64,000 bases of DNA from Paludibacteraceae bacterium (lineage in GTDB: Bacteria; Bacteroidota; Bacteroidia; Bacteroidales; Paludibacteraceae): positions 16,736 to 80,735 of the forward strand of contig JAFSJN010000016.1 of assembly GCA_017439235.1 (NCBI GenBank), written 5' to 3'. The notes under the pieces are model-generated. The model was not told where the DNA came from, ran no database searches, and worked only from the letters and a program-made list of their open reading frames with translations. Positions 9,373 through 19,121 of the stretch are shown here, in pieces. The position numbers and the translations under genes are program-made. Numbering within the stretch: the stretch's first letter is position 1; each line of letters starts with the position of its first letter.

Positions 9373-10770
9373 TTAGAACTCGGCCGTCTTGGGCGTGCGG
9401 GGGAAGGGAATCACGTCGCGGATATTCTGCATTCCCGTAACGAAGAGCATCAGTCGCTCAAATCCCAATCCGAAGCCTGCGTGAGGAGCCGAACCGAAGC
9501 GGCGGGTATCCAGATACCACCACATATCCTTCATCGGGATGTGACGGTGTGCTATCTCGTCGTTCAGTTTATTCAGACTCTCTTCGCGGACGCTACCGCC
9601 GATTATCTCGCCTATCTGCGGGAAGAGGACATCGGTACCTTGTACGGTCTTGCCGTCCTCGTTAATCTTCATGTAGAAGGCTTTGATATCTTTCGGGTAG
9701 TCTGTCATGATAACCGGTTTCTTGAAGTGCTCTTCTACCAGGAAGCGCTCGTGTTCCGAACTCAGGTCATCGCCCCAGCTGCAGGGGAACTCAAACTTCT
9801 TGCCGTTCTTGATAGCTTCCTGCAGTATCTCGATACCTTCGGTATAGGGTAGGCGTACGAACTCGGTGTCTACAACGGATTTCAGACGCTCTATCAAGCC
9901 TTTGTCTACAAACTGGTTGAGGAACTCCAGGTCGTCCATGCAGTTATCCAGAGCCCAGCGGACGCAGAACTTGATGAAGTCTTCTTCCAGGTCCATCAAC
10001 TCGTCTTTTTGGATAAAAGCTATCTCGGGCTCTATCATCCAGAACTCGGCTAAGTGGCGCGGCGTATTGCTGTTCTCGGCGCGGAAAGTAGGACCAAAGG
10101 TGTATATCTTACCTAAGGCCATTGCGCCCAACTCGCCCTCCAACTGTCCGCTGACGGTCAGGGCGGTCTGTTTACCGAAGAAATCGTCCGAATAGTCTAT
10201 TTGTCCGTCCTCGGTCTTCTTGAGGTTGTAGAGGTTTTTAGTCGTTACCTGGAACATTTGGCCGGCTCCTTCGCAGTCCGAAGCCGTGATGAGCGGCGTA
10301 TGGAAGTAGAAATAGCCGTGCTGATGGAAATAGGTGTGGATGGCCATAGCCATGTTGTGACGGATACGGAAGACCGCTCCAAAGGTATTAGTACGCGGAC
10401 GCAGGTGAGCTATCGTGCGCAGATATTCCATCGACAAGCCTTTCTTCTGCAGCGGATACTGCTCGGGATCGGCGGTGCCGTACACTTCCAATTCGGTCAG
10501 CTGTATCTCTACGGCCTGTCCTGCACCCTGCGAGGGCACTAATATACCGGTAGCGGAGATACACGAGCCAGTGGTCACGGGCTTGAGGGTCTCCTCCGGG
10601 AACTTAGCTAAGTCCACTACTATCTGGATATTCTTAATTGTCGAACCGTCGTTGAGGGCGATAAAGTTGATTTGTTTGTTGCCTCTGCGCGAACGCACCC
10701 ATCCGCGCACGTTAATCGGTTCGTTAAATGCTGTGCTCTTGAGAGCATCTATGATTACTGTTCGTTGCAT
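9373..10770 (-). CDS. asnS: Asparaginyl-tRNA synthetase
   Basis: A class IIb synthetase that charges tRNA-Asn. It has an N-terminal OB-fold anticodon-binding domain (residues about 1-100; [19 protein letters not shown]) and a class II core with motif 2 ([19 protein letters not shown]) and motif 3 ([15 protein letters not shown]). The 465-residue length and the asparagine-type motifs favour AsnRS over AspRS. It lies 21 bases behind dnaB and 33 bases ahead of the TonB receptor gene in the same minus-strand run. Confidence 0.96.
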   Translation of the reverse strand: MQRTVIIDALKSTAFNEPINVRGWVRSRRGNKQINFIALNDGSTIKNIQIVVDLAKFPEETLKPVTTGSCISATGILVPSQGAGQAVEIQLTELEVYGTADPEQYPLQKKGLSMEYLRTIAHLRPRTNTFGAVFRIRHNMAMAIHTYFHQHGYFYFHTPLITASDCEGAGQMFQVTTKNLYNLKKTEDGQIDYSDDFFGKQTALTVSGQLEGELGAMALGKIYTFGPTFRAENSNTPRHLAEFWMIEPEIAFIQKDELMDLEEDFIKFCVRWALDNCMDDLEFLNQFVDKGLIERLKSVVDTEFVRLPYTEGIEILQEAIKNGKKFEFPCSWGDDLSSEHERFLVEEHFKKPVIMTDYPKDIKAFYMKINEDGKTVQGTDVLFPQIGEIIGGSVREESLNKLNDEIAHRHIPMKDMWWYLDTRRFGSAPHAGFGLGFERLMLFVTGMQNIRDVIPFPRTPKTAEF

Positions 10771-10791
10771 ATAATGTGTTAGTCTATTCTC

Positions 10792-12333
10792 TTAAAAAGG
10801 CGGATTGAACGAGTCTATCTGTGCTCCGTCGGGGTTATCGTTGGCGGGACCTGCGGCTCCCATCTTCGAGCGTATAGTTACCTCGCCGGCTTCCGGCAGA
10901 GGCGTGTTGTCATACTCGGTGGGGTCAAATTGCTCGTTCTCGTTTTGGAACTTAGCGAACTGCTTACGGAAGCGGAGCCATATACTATCGGTGGCACCGT
11001 TACGATGCTTAGCTACGATGATCTGTCCTAATCCGCGCAGGTCCTTACCTGTCTTCTCGTCGCTATAGAGGTGGTAATACTCGGGACGGTGGATAAAGCA
11101 AACCATGTCTGCATCCTGTTCTATGGCTCCCGACTCACGCAGGTCGCTCAGCTGGGGTGTCTTACCTTCTATACCTGTACGGGCCTCAACGCCGCGGTTC
11201 AGCTGCGACAGGGCGATGATGGGTATATCCAATTCTTTGGCGAGGGCTTTGAGGTTACGCGAGATAATACTTACCTCTTGTTCACGCGAACCGAAGTTCA
11301 TGCCCTGCGCGTTCATCAGTTGCAGATAGTCGATGATGATGAGTTCTACATGATGCTCTCTAACCAGTTTGCGAGCCTTGCTGCGCAACTCAAAGACGGA
11401 TAGGGCAGGGGTGTCATCTACATATACGGGAGCGCCTTTCAGGTCGTTAATCTTGGCCTCTATACGCTGCCATTCTTGCTGCGACATCTTACCGTTCTTA
11501 ATCTTATCGCCTTCTATCTCGCAAACGTTCATAATCAGACGGTTCACCAACTGTACATTCGACATCTCCAAGGAGAACATTGCTACGGGGCGGCGGAAGT
11601 TAACGGCTATATTCTTAGCCATGGACAGTACGAAAGCTGTCTTACCCATTGCTGGACGGGCGGCTATGATGATTAGGTCGGACTTCTGCCACCCGGAGGT
11701 TATCTTATCCAAATCGGTAAAGCCGCTGGGGATACCGGATATACTGCCTTCGTTCTTGGAGGCCTTGCGCATACGCTCGAAGGCTTCGGTGATGACCGGG
11801 TCTATCTGGGTGACGTCACGTTTCTGGTTGCGTTGGCTGATGGCGAATATGTCGGCCTCGGCTTTTTGCATCAGGTCGTCTACGTCCTGTGTCTCATCGT
11901 ATCCTAACTCCTCTATCTCTGAGGCCATGTGGATGAGGTCGCGGGCGGTAGCTTTCTGTGCAATGATTTGTGCATGGTAATGCAGGTGAGCAGCAGAAGC
12001 CACACGGCGTGTCAGTTCGCTCAGGTAGAGTACGCCTCCGGCCTGCTCCAAGGTACCTTGTTGTTTCAACTTCTCCGCTACCGACAGTACGTCTATCGGT
12101 TCCTCTTTGGCGGCGAGGGCATAGATAGCCTCGAAGATGCACCTGTTCTGGTCCTTATAGAAGGAGTCGGGGCGCAGCAGGTCGGCTACGGAGGCAAAGG
12201 CGTCTTTCTCTATCATCAGGGCGCCCAATACCGATTCTTCCAATTCGACGGCCTGCGGAGGCAGTTTGCCCATGTCGTTAGGTCCCACTTTTGGGATAGC
12301 GGTAGGTTTCTTATTTGTTCTTGTATTCGCCAT
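10792..12333 (-). CDS. dnaB: Replicative DNA helicase DnaB
   Basis: The hexameric 5'-3' helicase of the replication fork, 513 residues. The N-terminal DnaG-interacting helical domain (LPPQAVELEESVLGALM) is followed by a RecA-like ATPase with Walker A (ARPAMGKTAF) and Walker B (LIIIDYLQLM). The frame is open for 59 more codons upstream, but that stretch is low-quality sequence overlapping meaB; the ATG at 12333 (MANTRTNKKP) gives the normal family start and a 23-base overlap with meaB. Linkage of dnaB to meaB and asnS is probably only operon packing. Confidence 0.95.
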   Translation of the reverse strand: MANTRTNKKPTAIPKVGPNDMGKLPPQAVELEESVLGALMIEKDAFASVADLLRPDSFYKDQNRCIFEAIYALAAKEEPIDVLSVAEKLKQQGTLEQAGGVLYLSELTRRVASAAHLHYHAQIIAQKATARDLIHMASEIEELGYDETQDVDDLMQKAEADIFAISQRNQKRDVTQIDPVITEAFERMRKASKNEGSISGIPSGFTDLDKITSGWQKSDLIIIAARPAMGKTAFVLSMAKNIAVNFRRPVAMFSLEMSNVQLVNRLIMNVCEIEGDKIKNGKMSQQEWQRIEAKINDLKGAPVYVDDTPALSVFELRSKARKLVREHHVELIIIDYLQLMNAQGMNFGSREQEVSIISRNLKALAKELDIPIIALSQLNRGVEARTGIEGKTPQLSDLRESGAIEQDADMVCFIHRPEYYHLYSDEKTGKDLRGLGQIIVAKHRNGATDSIWLRFRKQFAKFQNENEQFDPTEYDNTPLPEAGEVTIRSKMGAAGPANDNPDGAQIDSFNPPF

Positions 12334-13408
12334 ACTGTTTGAGTAGTTGGTTGGCAGCAATAAAGCTGGACACTTCGTTGTTGAGTACACGTTGTTCGGC
12401 GCGTTCGATGAGGGGCTCCATGTCTGGATTTTGGTAGAAGCCGTTGAGTAGGTGGGCATTGATGGTCTCGTACATCCAGTACTTAGCCTGTTCGGTACGG
12501 TGTGCCTCAAAATACCCGTTCGCGCGCGTATACCTTATATATTCCTCTATCATGCGCCATACATCCTGTATGCCGGTCTTCTCGGTTGACGAGCAGGTCT
12601 CGGCATAGGGTTTCCATCCGGATTGGGTAGGCGGGAAGAGGGCAAGGGCGTTCTTAAAGCTCACGCGGGCGGCTTGAGCACGTTCTATGTTGTTGCCGTC
12701 GCATTTATTGATAGCTATACCGTCCGCCATCTCCATGATGCCTCGTTTGATACCTTGCAACTCGTCGCCGGTGCCTGTTACCTGCAGCAGCAGGAAGAAG
12801 TCGACCATCGAGTGGGCGGCGGTCTCGGATTGTCCTACGCCTACCGTCTCCACCAGTATAGTATCGAATCCTGCGGCCTCGCACAGCACTATCGTCTCGC
12901 GTGTCTTACGGGCGACGCCGCCTAACGAACCGGCTGACGGGCTGGGGCGGATAAACGCGTTGGCCTGTGTACTCAGGTCGTTCATGCGGGTCTTGTCGCC
13001 CAATATAGAGCCTTTGCTGCGTTCGCTGGAGGGGTCGATAGCCAGTACCGCCAAGTGCTTGCCTTCCTGACAAAGATGGGTGCCTAATGCCTCAATAAAG
13101 GTGGACTTACCTGCACCCGGCACGCCGGTTATTCCTACACGAATGGACTTGCCTGCGTACGGTAAGCACTGTTCGATGACTTTTTGCGCCACAATCTGGT
13201 CAGCAGGCAGACTCGACTCCACTAAGGTGACAGCCTGGCTGAGCAGCGTGATATCGCCGCGCAGTATACCCTCCACGTACTCTTCGGCCGTGCGTACTTG
13301 TTTGCGCCGGCGGAAGGTAGCATAGGGGTTGACTTGCGGCAGGTTGGCTACGCCTTCGTTGACCGTCAAGCCTTTGTATTCCTCACTATTTTCCGGATGG
13401 TCAATCAT
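12311..13408 (-). CDS. meaB: MeaB/ArgK-type GTPase, methylmalonyl-CoA mutase chaperone
   Basis: A G3E-family P-loop GTPase of 365 residues that protects and loads the B12-dependent methylmalonyl-CoA mutase. Walker A is GVPGAGKST, followed by VLAIDPSSERSKGSILGDKTRM and the switch region VETVGVGQSE, all hallmarks of MeaB. The guanine-specificity motif is NKCD. I chose the second ATG (13408), because it forms a TAATG overlap with the stop of the DUF1573 gene, a sign of coupled translation. The mutase subunits are not in this window. Confidence 0.92.
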   Translation of the reverse strand: MIDHPENSEEYKGLTVNEGVANLPQVNPYATFRRRKQVRTAEEYVEGILRGDITLLSQAVTLVESSLPADQIVAQKVIEQCLPYAGKSIRVGITGVPGAGKSTFIEALGTHLCQEGKHLAVLAIDPSSERSKGSILGDKTRMNDLSTQANAFIRPSPSAGSLGGVARKTRETIVLCEAAGFDTILVETVGVGQSETAAHSMVDFFLLLQVTGTGDELQGIKRGIMEMADGIAINKCDGNNIERAQAARVSFKNALALFPPTQSGWKPYAETCSSTEKTGIQDVWRMIEEYIRYTRANGYFEAHRTEQAKYWMYETINAHLLNGFYQNPDMEPLIERAEQRVLNNEVSSFIAANQLLKQYGEYKNK

Positions 13409-14469
13409 TATTGGATGGTCCAATGTATGTTGATGGTGCGGATAGGATTCTTCGGGTCGTTGGTGATGATGGTTATCTGACGCTCGTAGTCACCGGGCTC
13501 CAGACCTTGGGTCATCACTTCAAACTTAATATCTTTCTTGCCGGCTTTGATAGGCGCTTTTACGGCTTGGAAGCGTATATTGTCGGCATCGATGATGCGG
13601 CGGATAGCCAGGGGTGTCGAACCGGCGTTGACGATACGCAGGGCGGCTTTGGCTTTCTTGCCGTGAGCCAGTATACCCATTTGCATCTCGGTTTCTATCT
13701 CGGCGATAGGAGCCTGCAAGAGTTGGTCTTCGGTGAGTTTACTGAAGTCCTCGCGTACGTCAGCCGTTACGTTGATGGCGTAGGCGGGATCGGCCTTGCC
13801 GTTGACGCGCAGCAGGACAGTCTGCTGTACGGGGCCGTACATGGGGCAGGCGTTAGCATCGAATTGCACCATCAGCTGACCCGACTTACCGGGCTCGATG
13901 GGGTTGAGGGTTGCCTGAGCGTAAGCGTAGGCGGCATCCTGTGTCTCTACAGTTACGTTCTCCTTAGTCTGGTTGGCGTACTCGATGAATTTCTGTGCTG
14001 TCTCGCCTTTGTTGACGGTACCGAAGGCTATCTTGTCGGCCTTCAGACTCAGTTCGCCGAAGGTGACGGCATAGCGGTTGACGGGTTGTGCCGAACGGGG
14101 AATAACCTCACCCTTGATGAAGATACGCATCGTCTGTTCGGTAGCGTTAGAGGTGACGGTAATCGTCTTCTGGAACTTACCGGGACGACCGTTGGGGTTA
14201 TAGGTCACGGTTATCTCGCCTGTCTGTCCGGGTTCGATAGGGTTGTGGGGCCATTTGGGAGTAGTGCATCCGCAACTGGCGCGCACGTTGGACAGTACTA
14301 ATGGCGACATACCTTGATTGGTAAAGGTAAAGACGGTAGTTACGCGACCGTCGGCTTCGTTAATCTTACCGAAGTCATGGGTGGTCTTGTCAAAAGTGAT
14401 GACCGGGTCTTGGGCTAACATCGCTACTGCTACAGTAGCTAAAGCCATTAAGGATAACAATTTTTTCAT
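13408..14469 (-). CDS. DUF1573 domain secreted protein
   Basis: A 353-residue exported protein with a signal peptide (MKKLLSLMALATVAVAMLA). Residues about 20-130 match DUF1573: ITFDKTTHDFGKINE, then RASCGCTTPKWPHNPIEPG, an immunoglobulin-like fold common in Bacteroidota and related to ASPM/SPD-2/Hydin-type domains. A second and third similar beta-sandwich follow. The SCGCT motif might hold a metal or disulfide. The function is unknown. Its stop overlaps the meaB start and it lies 12 bases behind the RelA/SpoT gene. Confidence 0.85.
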   Translation of the reverse strand: MKKLLSLMALATVAVAMLAQDPVITFDKTTHDFGKINEADGRVTTVFTFTNQGMSPLVLSNVRASCGCTTPKWPHNPIEPGQTGEITVTYNPNGRPGKFQKTITVTSNATEQTMRIFIKGEVIPRSAQPVNRYAVTFGELSLKADKIAFGTVNKGETAQKFIEYANQTKENVTVETQDAAYAYAQATLNPIEPGKSGQLMVQFDANACPMYGPVQQTVLLRVNGKADPAYAINVTADVREDFSKLTEDQLLQAPIAEIETEMQMGILAHGKKAKAALRIVNAGSTPLAIRRIIDADNIRFQAVKAPIKAGKKDIKFEVMTQGLEPGDYERQITIITNDPKNPIRTINIHWTIQ

Positions 14470-14481
14470 TGTTCTGTATGT

Positions 14482-16239
14482 TTATTTAGTTATTCGTTCA
14501 ACAGTATTGATGGATGGTATCTCTTCCAGGGCGTTGCACAGGTGCTCTATGGTCATTCGGTCATAGAACCATATCTCTAATTGGCATTCTATATGTCCGT
14601 CTGTATTGGTGATGTGCAGGTCGCGTATGTTGAGGTGCATGGTCTCGGATACGGCGGTCAGGATGTCTACCAATAATCCGAAGCGGTCGTCGGCCGTCAG
14701 GGCAATGGTAGCCGTGAAGGGTTGTATGGGTTGCGTCTCCTCTATTGCTCCGCGTCGGTTGCAGAAACGTTTGATAGCCTGCTGCGCTTTGGCGGTCACC
14801 ACCATGTTGAGCCATTCGGGCTTGGGTGATTCGCTTTGCGAGGTGAGTATCTCTATCTGGTCGCCGCTATGGATGAGGTAACTGGCGGGTTTGACTTCGT
14901 GGTTGACCTTAGCGCCAATACAATGGTCTCCTACCTCGGTATGCACCATATATGCGAAGTCGAGTACGGACGACTGTTGCGGCAGCACTTTTATCTCGCC
15001 GTTGGGGGTAAAGGCATATACCTCGTGGCTGAAGAGGTTGCGGCGGAAGGTGTCTAAGAAGGCCATAGCGTCCGTGTCGGGATGCTCCAATACGTCTCGT
15101 AGTCCCTGTAACCATTTATCCAACTCGGTGCTCTCCTGTGCGCCGGTCTTGTATTTCCAATGGGCGGCAAGTCCGTGTTCGGCTATCTCGTGCATGCGGT
15201 CGGTACGTATCTGCACCTCTACCCATTGTCCGTCATTGCTCATCACCGTTACGTGGAGCGCCTCGTATCCGTTGGCTTTAGGCGTCGATATCCAGTCGCG
15301 TATGCGTTCGGGATGGGGAGGATATATCTCCGTGATGGCGGCATAGAGTATCCAGCACTGGTCTTTCTCCGACATAGCCTCGTTGGGCGTGAAGACGATA
15401 CGCACGGCCATGAGGTCGTATACGTTCTCAAAGGGCACGCCTTTGGTCTGCATCTTCTTGTATATCGAGTATACCGATTTCAGGCGCGCCGACAGCGTGT
15501 AGTGATAGCTCAGACTCTCCAATTTGAAGCGTATAGGCTCCATGAATATCTCTAAGTTAGCCATCTTAGCCAACTTGATAGAGTCTAACTTATCGGATAT
15601 CTCTTTATATTCTTTGGGATTGGTATAGCGGAAACTCAGGTTCTCCAGTTCGCTCTTGATGGGGAAGAATCCCAGACGGTGGGCGAGGGGAGCGTATATG
15701 TATTGCGTCTCTTCGGCTATCTTTTTCTGCTTCTCGGGCGCTTGTGCGTCTAAGGTGCGCATGTTGTGCAGTCGGTCGGCTAATTTGATGAGCACCACGC
15801 GTATGTCGTCGGACATGGTGAGCAGCAGTTTGCGGAAGTTCTCGGCCTGCTGACTGGCTTTATCGGCAAATATGCCGCCGCTTATCTTGGTCAGTCCTTC
15901 TACTATGCTGGCAATCTTTTCGCCGAACCGGTATCGGATATCTTCTACCGTATAGTCGGTATCCTCGACTACGTCGTGCAACAGCGCGGCACATATACTG
16001 GTGCTGCCCAGTCCTATCTCGCTCACTACTATCTTAGCTACGCTGAGGGGATGCATGATATAGGGTTCTCCGCTCAGTCGTCTCACGCCGTAGTGTGCCT
16101 GGTTAGCGAAGGTGTATGCACGCTGGATGATCTCCACTTTTTGCCGGTGTGGAGTATGCGCATACGCGTCTAACAGGTCATCAAAAGCTGCTTGGATCTG
16201 CTGTTTCTCTTGCTCTGTGAATTCACTCGATTTCATCAT
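14482..16239 (-). CDS. Bifunctional (p)ppGpp synthetase/hydrolase, RelA/SpoT family, lacking the zinc-finger (CC) domain
   Basis: A 585-residue stringent-response enzyme. The HD hydrolase domain is intact (HDVVEDT near residue 88). The synthetase domain has RLKSVYSIYKKM, YDLMAVRIVF, NGYEALHVTV and EVQIRT. A TGS domain (EVYAFTPNGEIKVLPQQ) follows and an ACT-like domain closes the protein. The usual conserved-cysteine segment between TGS and ACT is missing and the protein is about 150 residues shorter than typical long RelA/SpoT homologues. Start chosen as ATG-ATG at 16239/16236, because an upstream TTG would lie at the transcription start of the promoter at 16257-16287. It heads the long minus-strand gene run. 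Confidence 0.93.
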   Translation of the reverse strand: MMKSSEFTEQEKQQIQAAFDDLLDAYAHTPHRQKVEIIQRAYTFANQAHYGVRRLSGEPYIMHPLSVAKIVVSEIGLGSTSICAALLHDVVEDTDYTVEDIRYRFGEKIASIVEGLTKISGGIFADKASQQAENFRKLLLTMSDDIRVVLIKLADRLHNMRTLDAQAPEKQKKIAEETQYIYAPLAHRLGFFPIKSELENLSFRYTNPKEYKEISDKLDSIKLAKMANLEIFMEPIRFKLESLSYHYTLSARLKSVYSIYKKMQTKGVPFENVYDLMAVRIVFTPNEAMSEKDQCWILYAAITEIYPPHPERIRDWISTPKANGYEALHVTVMSNDGQWVEVQIRTDRMHEIAEHGLAAHWKYKTGAQESTELDKWLQGLRDVLEHPDTDAMAFLDTFRRNLFSHEVYAFTPNGEIKVLPQQSSVLDFAYMVHTEVGDHCIGAKVNHEVKPASYLIHSGDQIEILTSQSESPKPEWLNMVVTAKAQQAIKRFCNRRGAIEETQPIQPFTATIALTADDRFGLLVDILTAVSETMHLNIRDLHITNTDGHIECQLEIWFYDRMTIEHLCNALEEIPSINTVERITK

Positions 16240-16256
16240 TCTGCACAACAATCGTG

Positions 16257-16304
16257 CAAAATTACAAAATTTTTTGCATATGTCAAAATAAAAATGTACT
16301 TTTG
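16257..16304. promoter_or_regulatory. Overlapping divergent promoters of the RelA/SpoT gene and the outer-membrane barrel gene
   Basis: Minus strand: TTTG (16284-16287), 19 bp, TAATTTTG (16257-16264), just before the RelA/SpoT gene. Plus strand: TTTG (16273-16276), 20 bp, TACTTTTG (16297-16304). The two -33 boxes face each other inside the imperfect palindrome TTTGCATATGTCAAA, so the promoters share core sequence and could compete for polymerase. Confidence 0.82.
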
Positions 16305-16333
16305 TCTCCGATTTTGTAAGATTTTAATTTTTT

Positions 16334-17767
16334 ATGCGCAGAATAACTTTCTCTCTCTTGGTTCTTTGCACCTTGCTCCTGGCTCCCTTATCGGCTCAGG
16401 AGGTAGCTAAGGATGTTAAGAAAGCCGCCGTTAAGAGTCACCTCAAGCAGCATTTCAAACCCTATGGGTTTATTCGCAACTATTTTGCCTACGACTCGCG
16501 TGAGTCGATGTCGGGTACGGGTGACCTGTACTATTTCCAACCTTATGATGTCAACTATAACGTCACGCCGGAAGAGGCAGCGGCTACGGGTGTCAAGCGT
16601 GAGGACTTGAATGCTGTTTCGTCGTTCCGTTTCCTGTCTATCACTACGCGTCTGGGTTTGGATATCGTGGGCTATAAATGGCGCAATACCGAGTTTGGCG
16701 CAAAGGTCGAAGTCGACTTCTATGCCGCCCTGACGGGTACGGTCCATAAGGCCAATGGTGCGGCGCTGTTGCGTCTGCGTCAGGCGTACCTCACGCTGGC
16801 GTGGGACAGTCTGCGTATGAATGATAAGGACTATGCTCGTGTGGACCTGTTGTTAGGTCAGGCGTGGCATCCTATGGCGGCGGATCTGAGTGACGTCATC
16901 GCCCTTAACTCGGGTGCTCCCTTCGGTCCTTTCAGCCGTACGCCTATGGTTAAGATGGACGCTCGTCTGGGTAAGTATGTCACCCTTACGGGTGCAGCTT
17001 TGTGGCAGATGCAGTATATGTCGCTCGGTCCTAAGGGCAGTTCGGCGGAGTATATAGCTTATTCTAAGACGCCGGAAGCTTATCTGGGACTCAGTATCCA
17101 CGATCGCGGTTTCCTCATGCGTGTCGGAGCCGATGTGCTCAGTATTTGTCCGCGTGTGACGGGTGCGGCATTAGACTCGGTGCTGCAGCCTATCATGGGT
17201 ACCGACGGCGCGGTGCAGGTGACCGTCTCCGACCGTATCACTACCGTCACGCCTTTCCTGTATGTGCAGTATAAACACGGCGATTTCTCTATTAAGGCTA
17301 AGACCGTCCTGGCCGAGGCGGGTGAGCACCTGAATATGAACGGCGGTTACGGCGTCAGTAAGATTAAGCCCGGCGGCTCGTATGAGTATACGCCTACGCG
17401 CACTTCGAGTACGTGGGTTAGTCTTGTCTATGGGGGCAGGGTAGGTCAGCAGGAGGATAAGCATCCCCAGATGCTACAAGGTATCCTCTTTGGAGGATAT
17501 ATCCGCAATTTCGGAACTACTCACTCGCTTGTCAGTGCCGACCTCTTTTACTATCCGCGCGTAACTAATCTCAACCGTATGTGGCGTCTGACGCCGACTT
17601 TGCTGTATACGGTAGGTCGTTTCCAACTGGGTCTCGAGTACGAGATAACCTCTGCGCAGTATGGCGATGCCGCTTTAGGTCTCAACCTCTCCAACGGCCT
17701 TGCCGACCGCGGCCTCCACTGGGTCACCAACCACCGTCTGCAACTGATGACGAAGTTTAACTTCTGA
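16334..17767 (+). CDS. Outer-membrane beta-barrel (porin-like) protein
   Basis: A 477-residue predicted outer-membrane protein. It has a signal peptide ending LLAPLSA-QE and then alternating hydrophobic/polar strands throughout, ending in LMTKFNF, the aromatic C-terminus of barrel proteins. Strands such as FRFLSITTRLGLDIVGYKW and GGYIRNFGTTHSLVSAD look like porin strands. I do not recognise a named family; a porin-like channel or an adhesin-type barrel is possible. It is transcribed alone, divergent from the stringent-response gene and sharing promoter sequence with it. Confidence 0.72.
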   Translation: MRRITFSLLVLCTLLLAPLSAQEVAKDVKKAAVKSHLKQHFKPYGFIRNYFAYDSRESMSGTGDLYYFQPYDVNYNVTPEEAAATGVKREDLNAVSSFRFLSITTRLGLDIVGYKWRNTEFGAKVEVDFYAALTGTVHKANGAALLRLRQAYLTLAWDSLRMNDKDYARVDLLLGQAWHPMAADLSDVIALNSGAPFGPFSRTPMVKMDARLGKYVTLTGAALWQMQYMSLGPKGSSAEYIAYSKTPEAYLGLSIHDRGFLMRVGADVLSICPRVTGAALDSVLQPIMGTDGAVQVTVSDRITTVTPFLYVQYKHGDFSIKAKTVLAEAGEHLNMNGGYGVSKIKPGGSYEYTPTRTSSTWVSLVYGGRVGQQEDKHPQMLQGILFGGYIRNFGTTHSLVSADLFYYPRVTNLNRMWRLTPTLLYTVGRFQLGLEYEITSAQYGDAALGLNLSNGLADRGLHWVTNHRLQLMTKFNF

Positions 17768-17783
17768 TAGATTTAGGTGTGCG

Positions 17784-18173
17784 TTATTTTTTCGTGAGAA
17801 TAATCGTCTGCGGGCTACCGTAGAGCGTTATTTGTACAGTCATGGTTTTGGTCCTCAGATCGTAGGTGCCGGAAATGGTGTCGCCGACTTTCACCTGTCC
17901 ATCGGCATCACCGGTAACGTTGATAACGGTTACGAAGAAGTTAGGTTTGCTTTCCTTATATGCACCGCGAATAGTGCCGACAGCATAGCCGGACATCGTT
18001 ATGTAGCACTCCTCATCTACGAAAGATGCTTCTATGTCCGTCAGTTCGATGGTTCCTGCCCACTTAGTGCCATCCAGGTCACTACTCTTGGCAGTTGAGT
18101 CGTTTTTCTCACAACCGGTAAAAGTCAATCCTAATAGGCAAAAGAATGCCATAATGAGATGTTTTGTGCTCAT
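17784..18173 (-). CDS. Small hypothetical lipoprotein
   Basis: A 129-residue protein with a clear lipobox (LLGLTFTGC, cysteine 21), then a short beta-rich domain (WAGTIEL, VKVGDTISGTYDLRTKTMTVQITL) of the kind often seen in Bacteroidota lipocalin-like lipoproteins. I do not recognise a specific family. A TACCTTTG element lies on the minus strand at 18214-18221, about 41 bases upstream, but no good TTTG is found at 19-20 bp from it. Confidence 0.7.
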   Translation of the reverse strand: MSTKHLIMAFFCLLGLTFTGCEKNDSTAKSSDLDGTKWAGTIELTDIEASFVDEECYITMSGYAVGTIRGAYKESKPNFFVTVINVTGDADGQVKVGDTISGTYDLRTKTMTVQITLYGSPQTIILTKK

Positions 18174-18226
18174 AATCGTTGATTTTTAAATATGGAACAA
18201 TGTTTTCACGCTGCAAAGGTACAACT

Positions 18227-18868
18227 TTATGCCGCTCTGGCGCGGAAAGAGGTGTAAGGAGTAAGGATGGGGCGCAATCCCAAGCAGGATGAGTTGAGCG
18301 GTTGGAAGGTTTGAACAAGACCGCTATGCCGACTGAAGACAGACGGCTGTGAGGACAGAAGACGGATAGTAGCAGAAGTAAGTTCAATAGAGGTTTCTGC
18401 ATTTTTAGCCGCCTCGCGAAGGGATTGATAGATAGCGTTATATACGAAGGTGTAGAAGTGGGGATAGAACTTCTTTTCAGGGTCTGGATGATAGTATTGC
18501 GAGAGGAAGCGCACGCGCCAAGGGAGAGCACGAACGGGATCGTGTTCGAGATCATGCGCCTGACGGCGTGCTTTGGCTTGGAGGGCACGATTGTCAAGAC
18601 AGCCTTGAGACCACTGTCTTGGCTTATTCAAAACGTATAGGACATGCAGTCCCGGGTGACGACGCGAGGGTCGAAGGATGATGTTTTTATTGAAATGATC
18701 GGCCTCTCGAAGCAGGTTTACGGCACCACGAAATGTTTTGATAGCATCGGTGAGTTGGAAGTACATCGCTCCAGAGGATTTGGAGCCCGGAGAGGTGCCT
18801 ATATGAACGATGGAGCCGATGGTAGCCCTCACGCGCTTAGAAATTTGTGTTTTTAGATGTTTTCCCAT
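18227..18868 (-). CDS. Basic protein of unknown function behind a structured leader
   Basis: A 213-residue, very basic protein without signal peptide or membrane segment. The N-terminal two-thirds (for example TISKRVRATIGS-like start, then ILRPSRRHPGLHVLYVL) looks like a compact folded domain rich in Arg, Lys and His; the last 55 residues are Ser/Leu-rich and less ordered. I do not recognise the family. The charge suggests nucleic-acid binding, which is inference only. It is transcribed from the promoter at 19007-19038 with an unusually long leader of about 134 bases whose first 66 bases fold strongly. Confidence 0.6.
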   Translation of the reverse strand: MGKHLKTQISKRVRATIGSIVHIGTSPGSKSSGAMYFQLTDAIKTFRGAVNLLREADHFNKNIILRPSRRHPGLHVLYVLNKPRQWSQGCLDNRALQAKARRQAHDLEHDPVRALPWRVRFLSQYYHPDPEKKFYPHFYTFVYNAIYQSLREAAKNAETSIELTSATIRLLSSQPSVFSRHSGLVQTFQPLNSSCLGLRPILTPYTSFRARAA

Positions 18869-18935
18869 ATTTTTAGTTAAAGTTTAAGTTGTTGATAGTT
18901 TGAGGTTTATAGGTTACAATTTTGTTAAAAGTCTA

Positions 18936-19001
18936 GGATTCGCGGGACCAGGTCCGCTTCCGGGGTTGGAAATGGGCAGGAAGGGTCTCCTTCACGAATC
19001 C
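18936..19001 (-). promoter_or_regulatory. Strongly folded 5' leader (three-way junction) of the unknown basic-protein gene
   Basis: A 7-bp outer stem GGATTCG/CGAATCC (18936-18942 with 18995-19001) encloses two hairpins: GAAGG-GTCT-CCTTC (18980-18993) and GGAC-CAG-GTCC (18945-18955) with flanking GC pairs. The promoter's TAnnTTTG element ends at 19007, so the RNA would begin almost exactly at the outer stem. It does not match a riboswitch or ribosomal leader I know. A T-run terminator is not attached. Confidence 0.5.
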
Positions 19002-19006
19002 GAGTG

Positions 19007-19038
19007 CAAAGGTATAAAAAATAATTGACATATGCAAA
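19007..19038 (-). promoter_or_regulatory. Promoter of the basic-protein gene
   Basis: TTTG (19035-19038), 20 bp, TACCTTTG (19007-19014) on the minus strand. The -33 box sits in TTTGCATATGTCAA, the same near-palindrome seen at other host promoters here. Confidence 0.8.
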
Positions 19039-19121
19039 TTTTCGGGGAACAAAAATTCATCAGAAATGTGAGAAAATGAGTGTTTTGCGTGCGTAAGTGA
19101 TTGATATGAACAAGAAGTATG

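Noticed and set aside
12334-12510. Longer N-terminus of DnaB
   Set aside because: The 59 extra codons lie over meaB in another frame, give an atypical Ser/Thr/Pro-rich sequence and do not match the family start at MANTRTNKKP.
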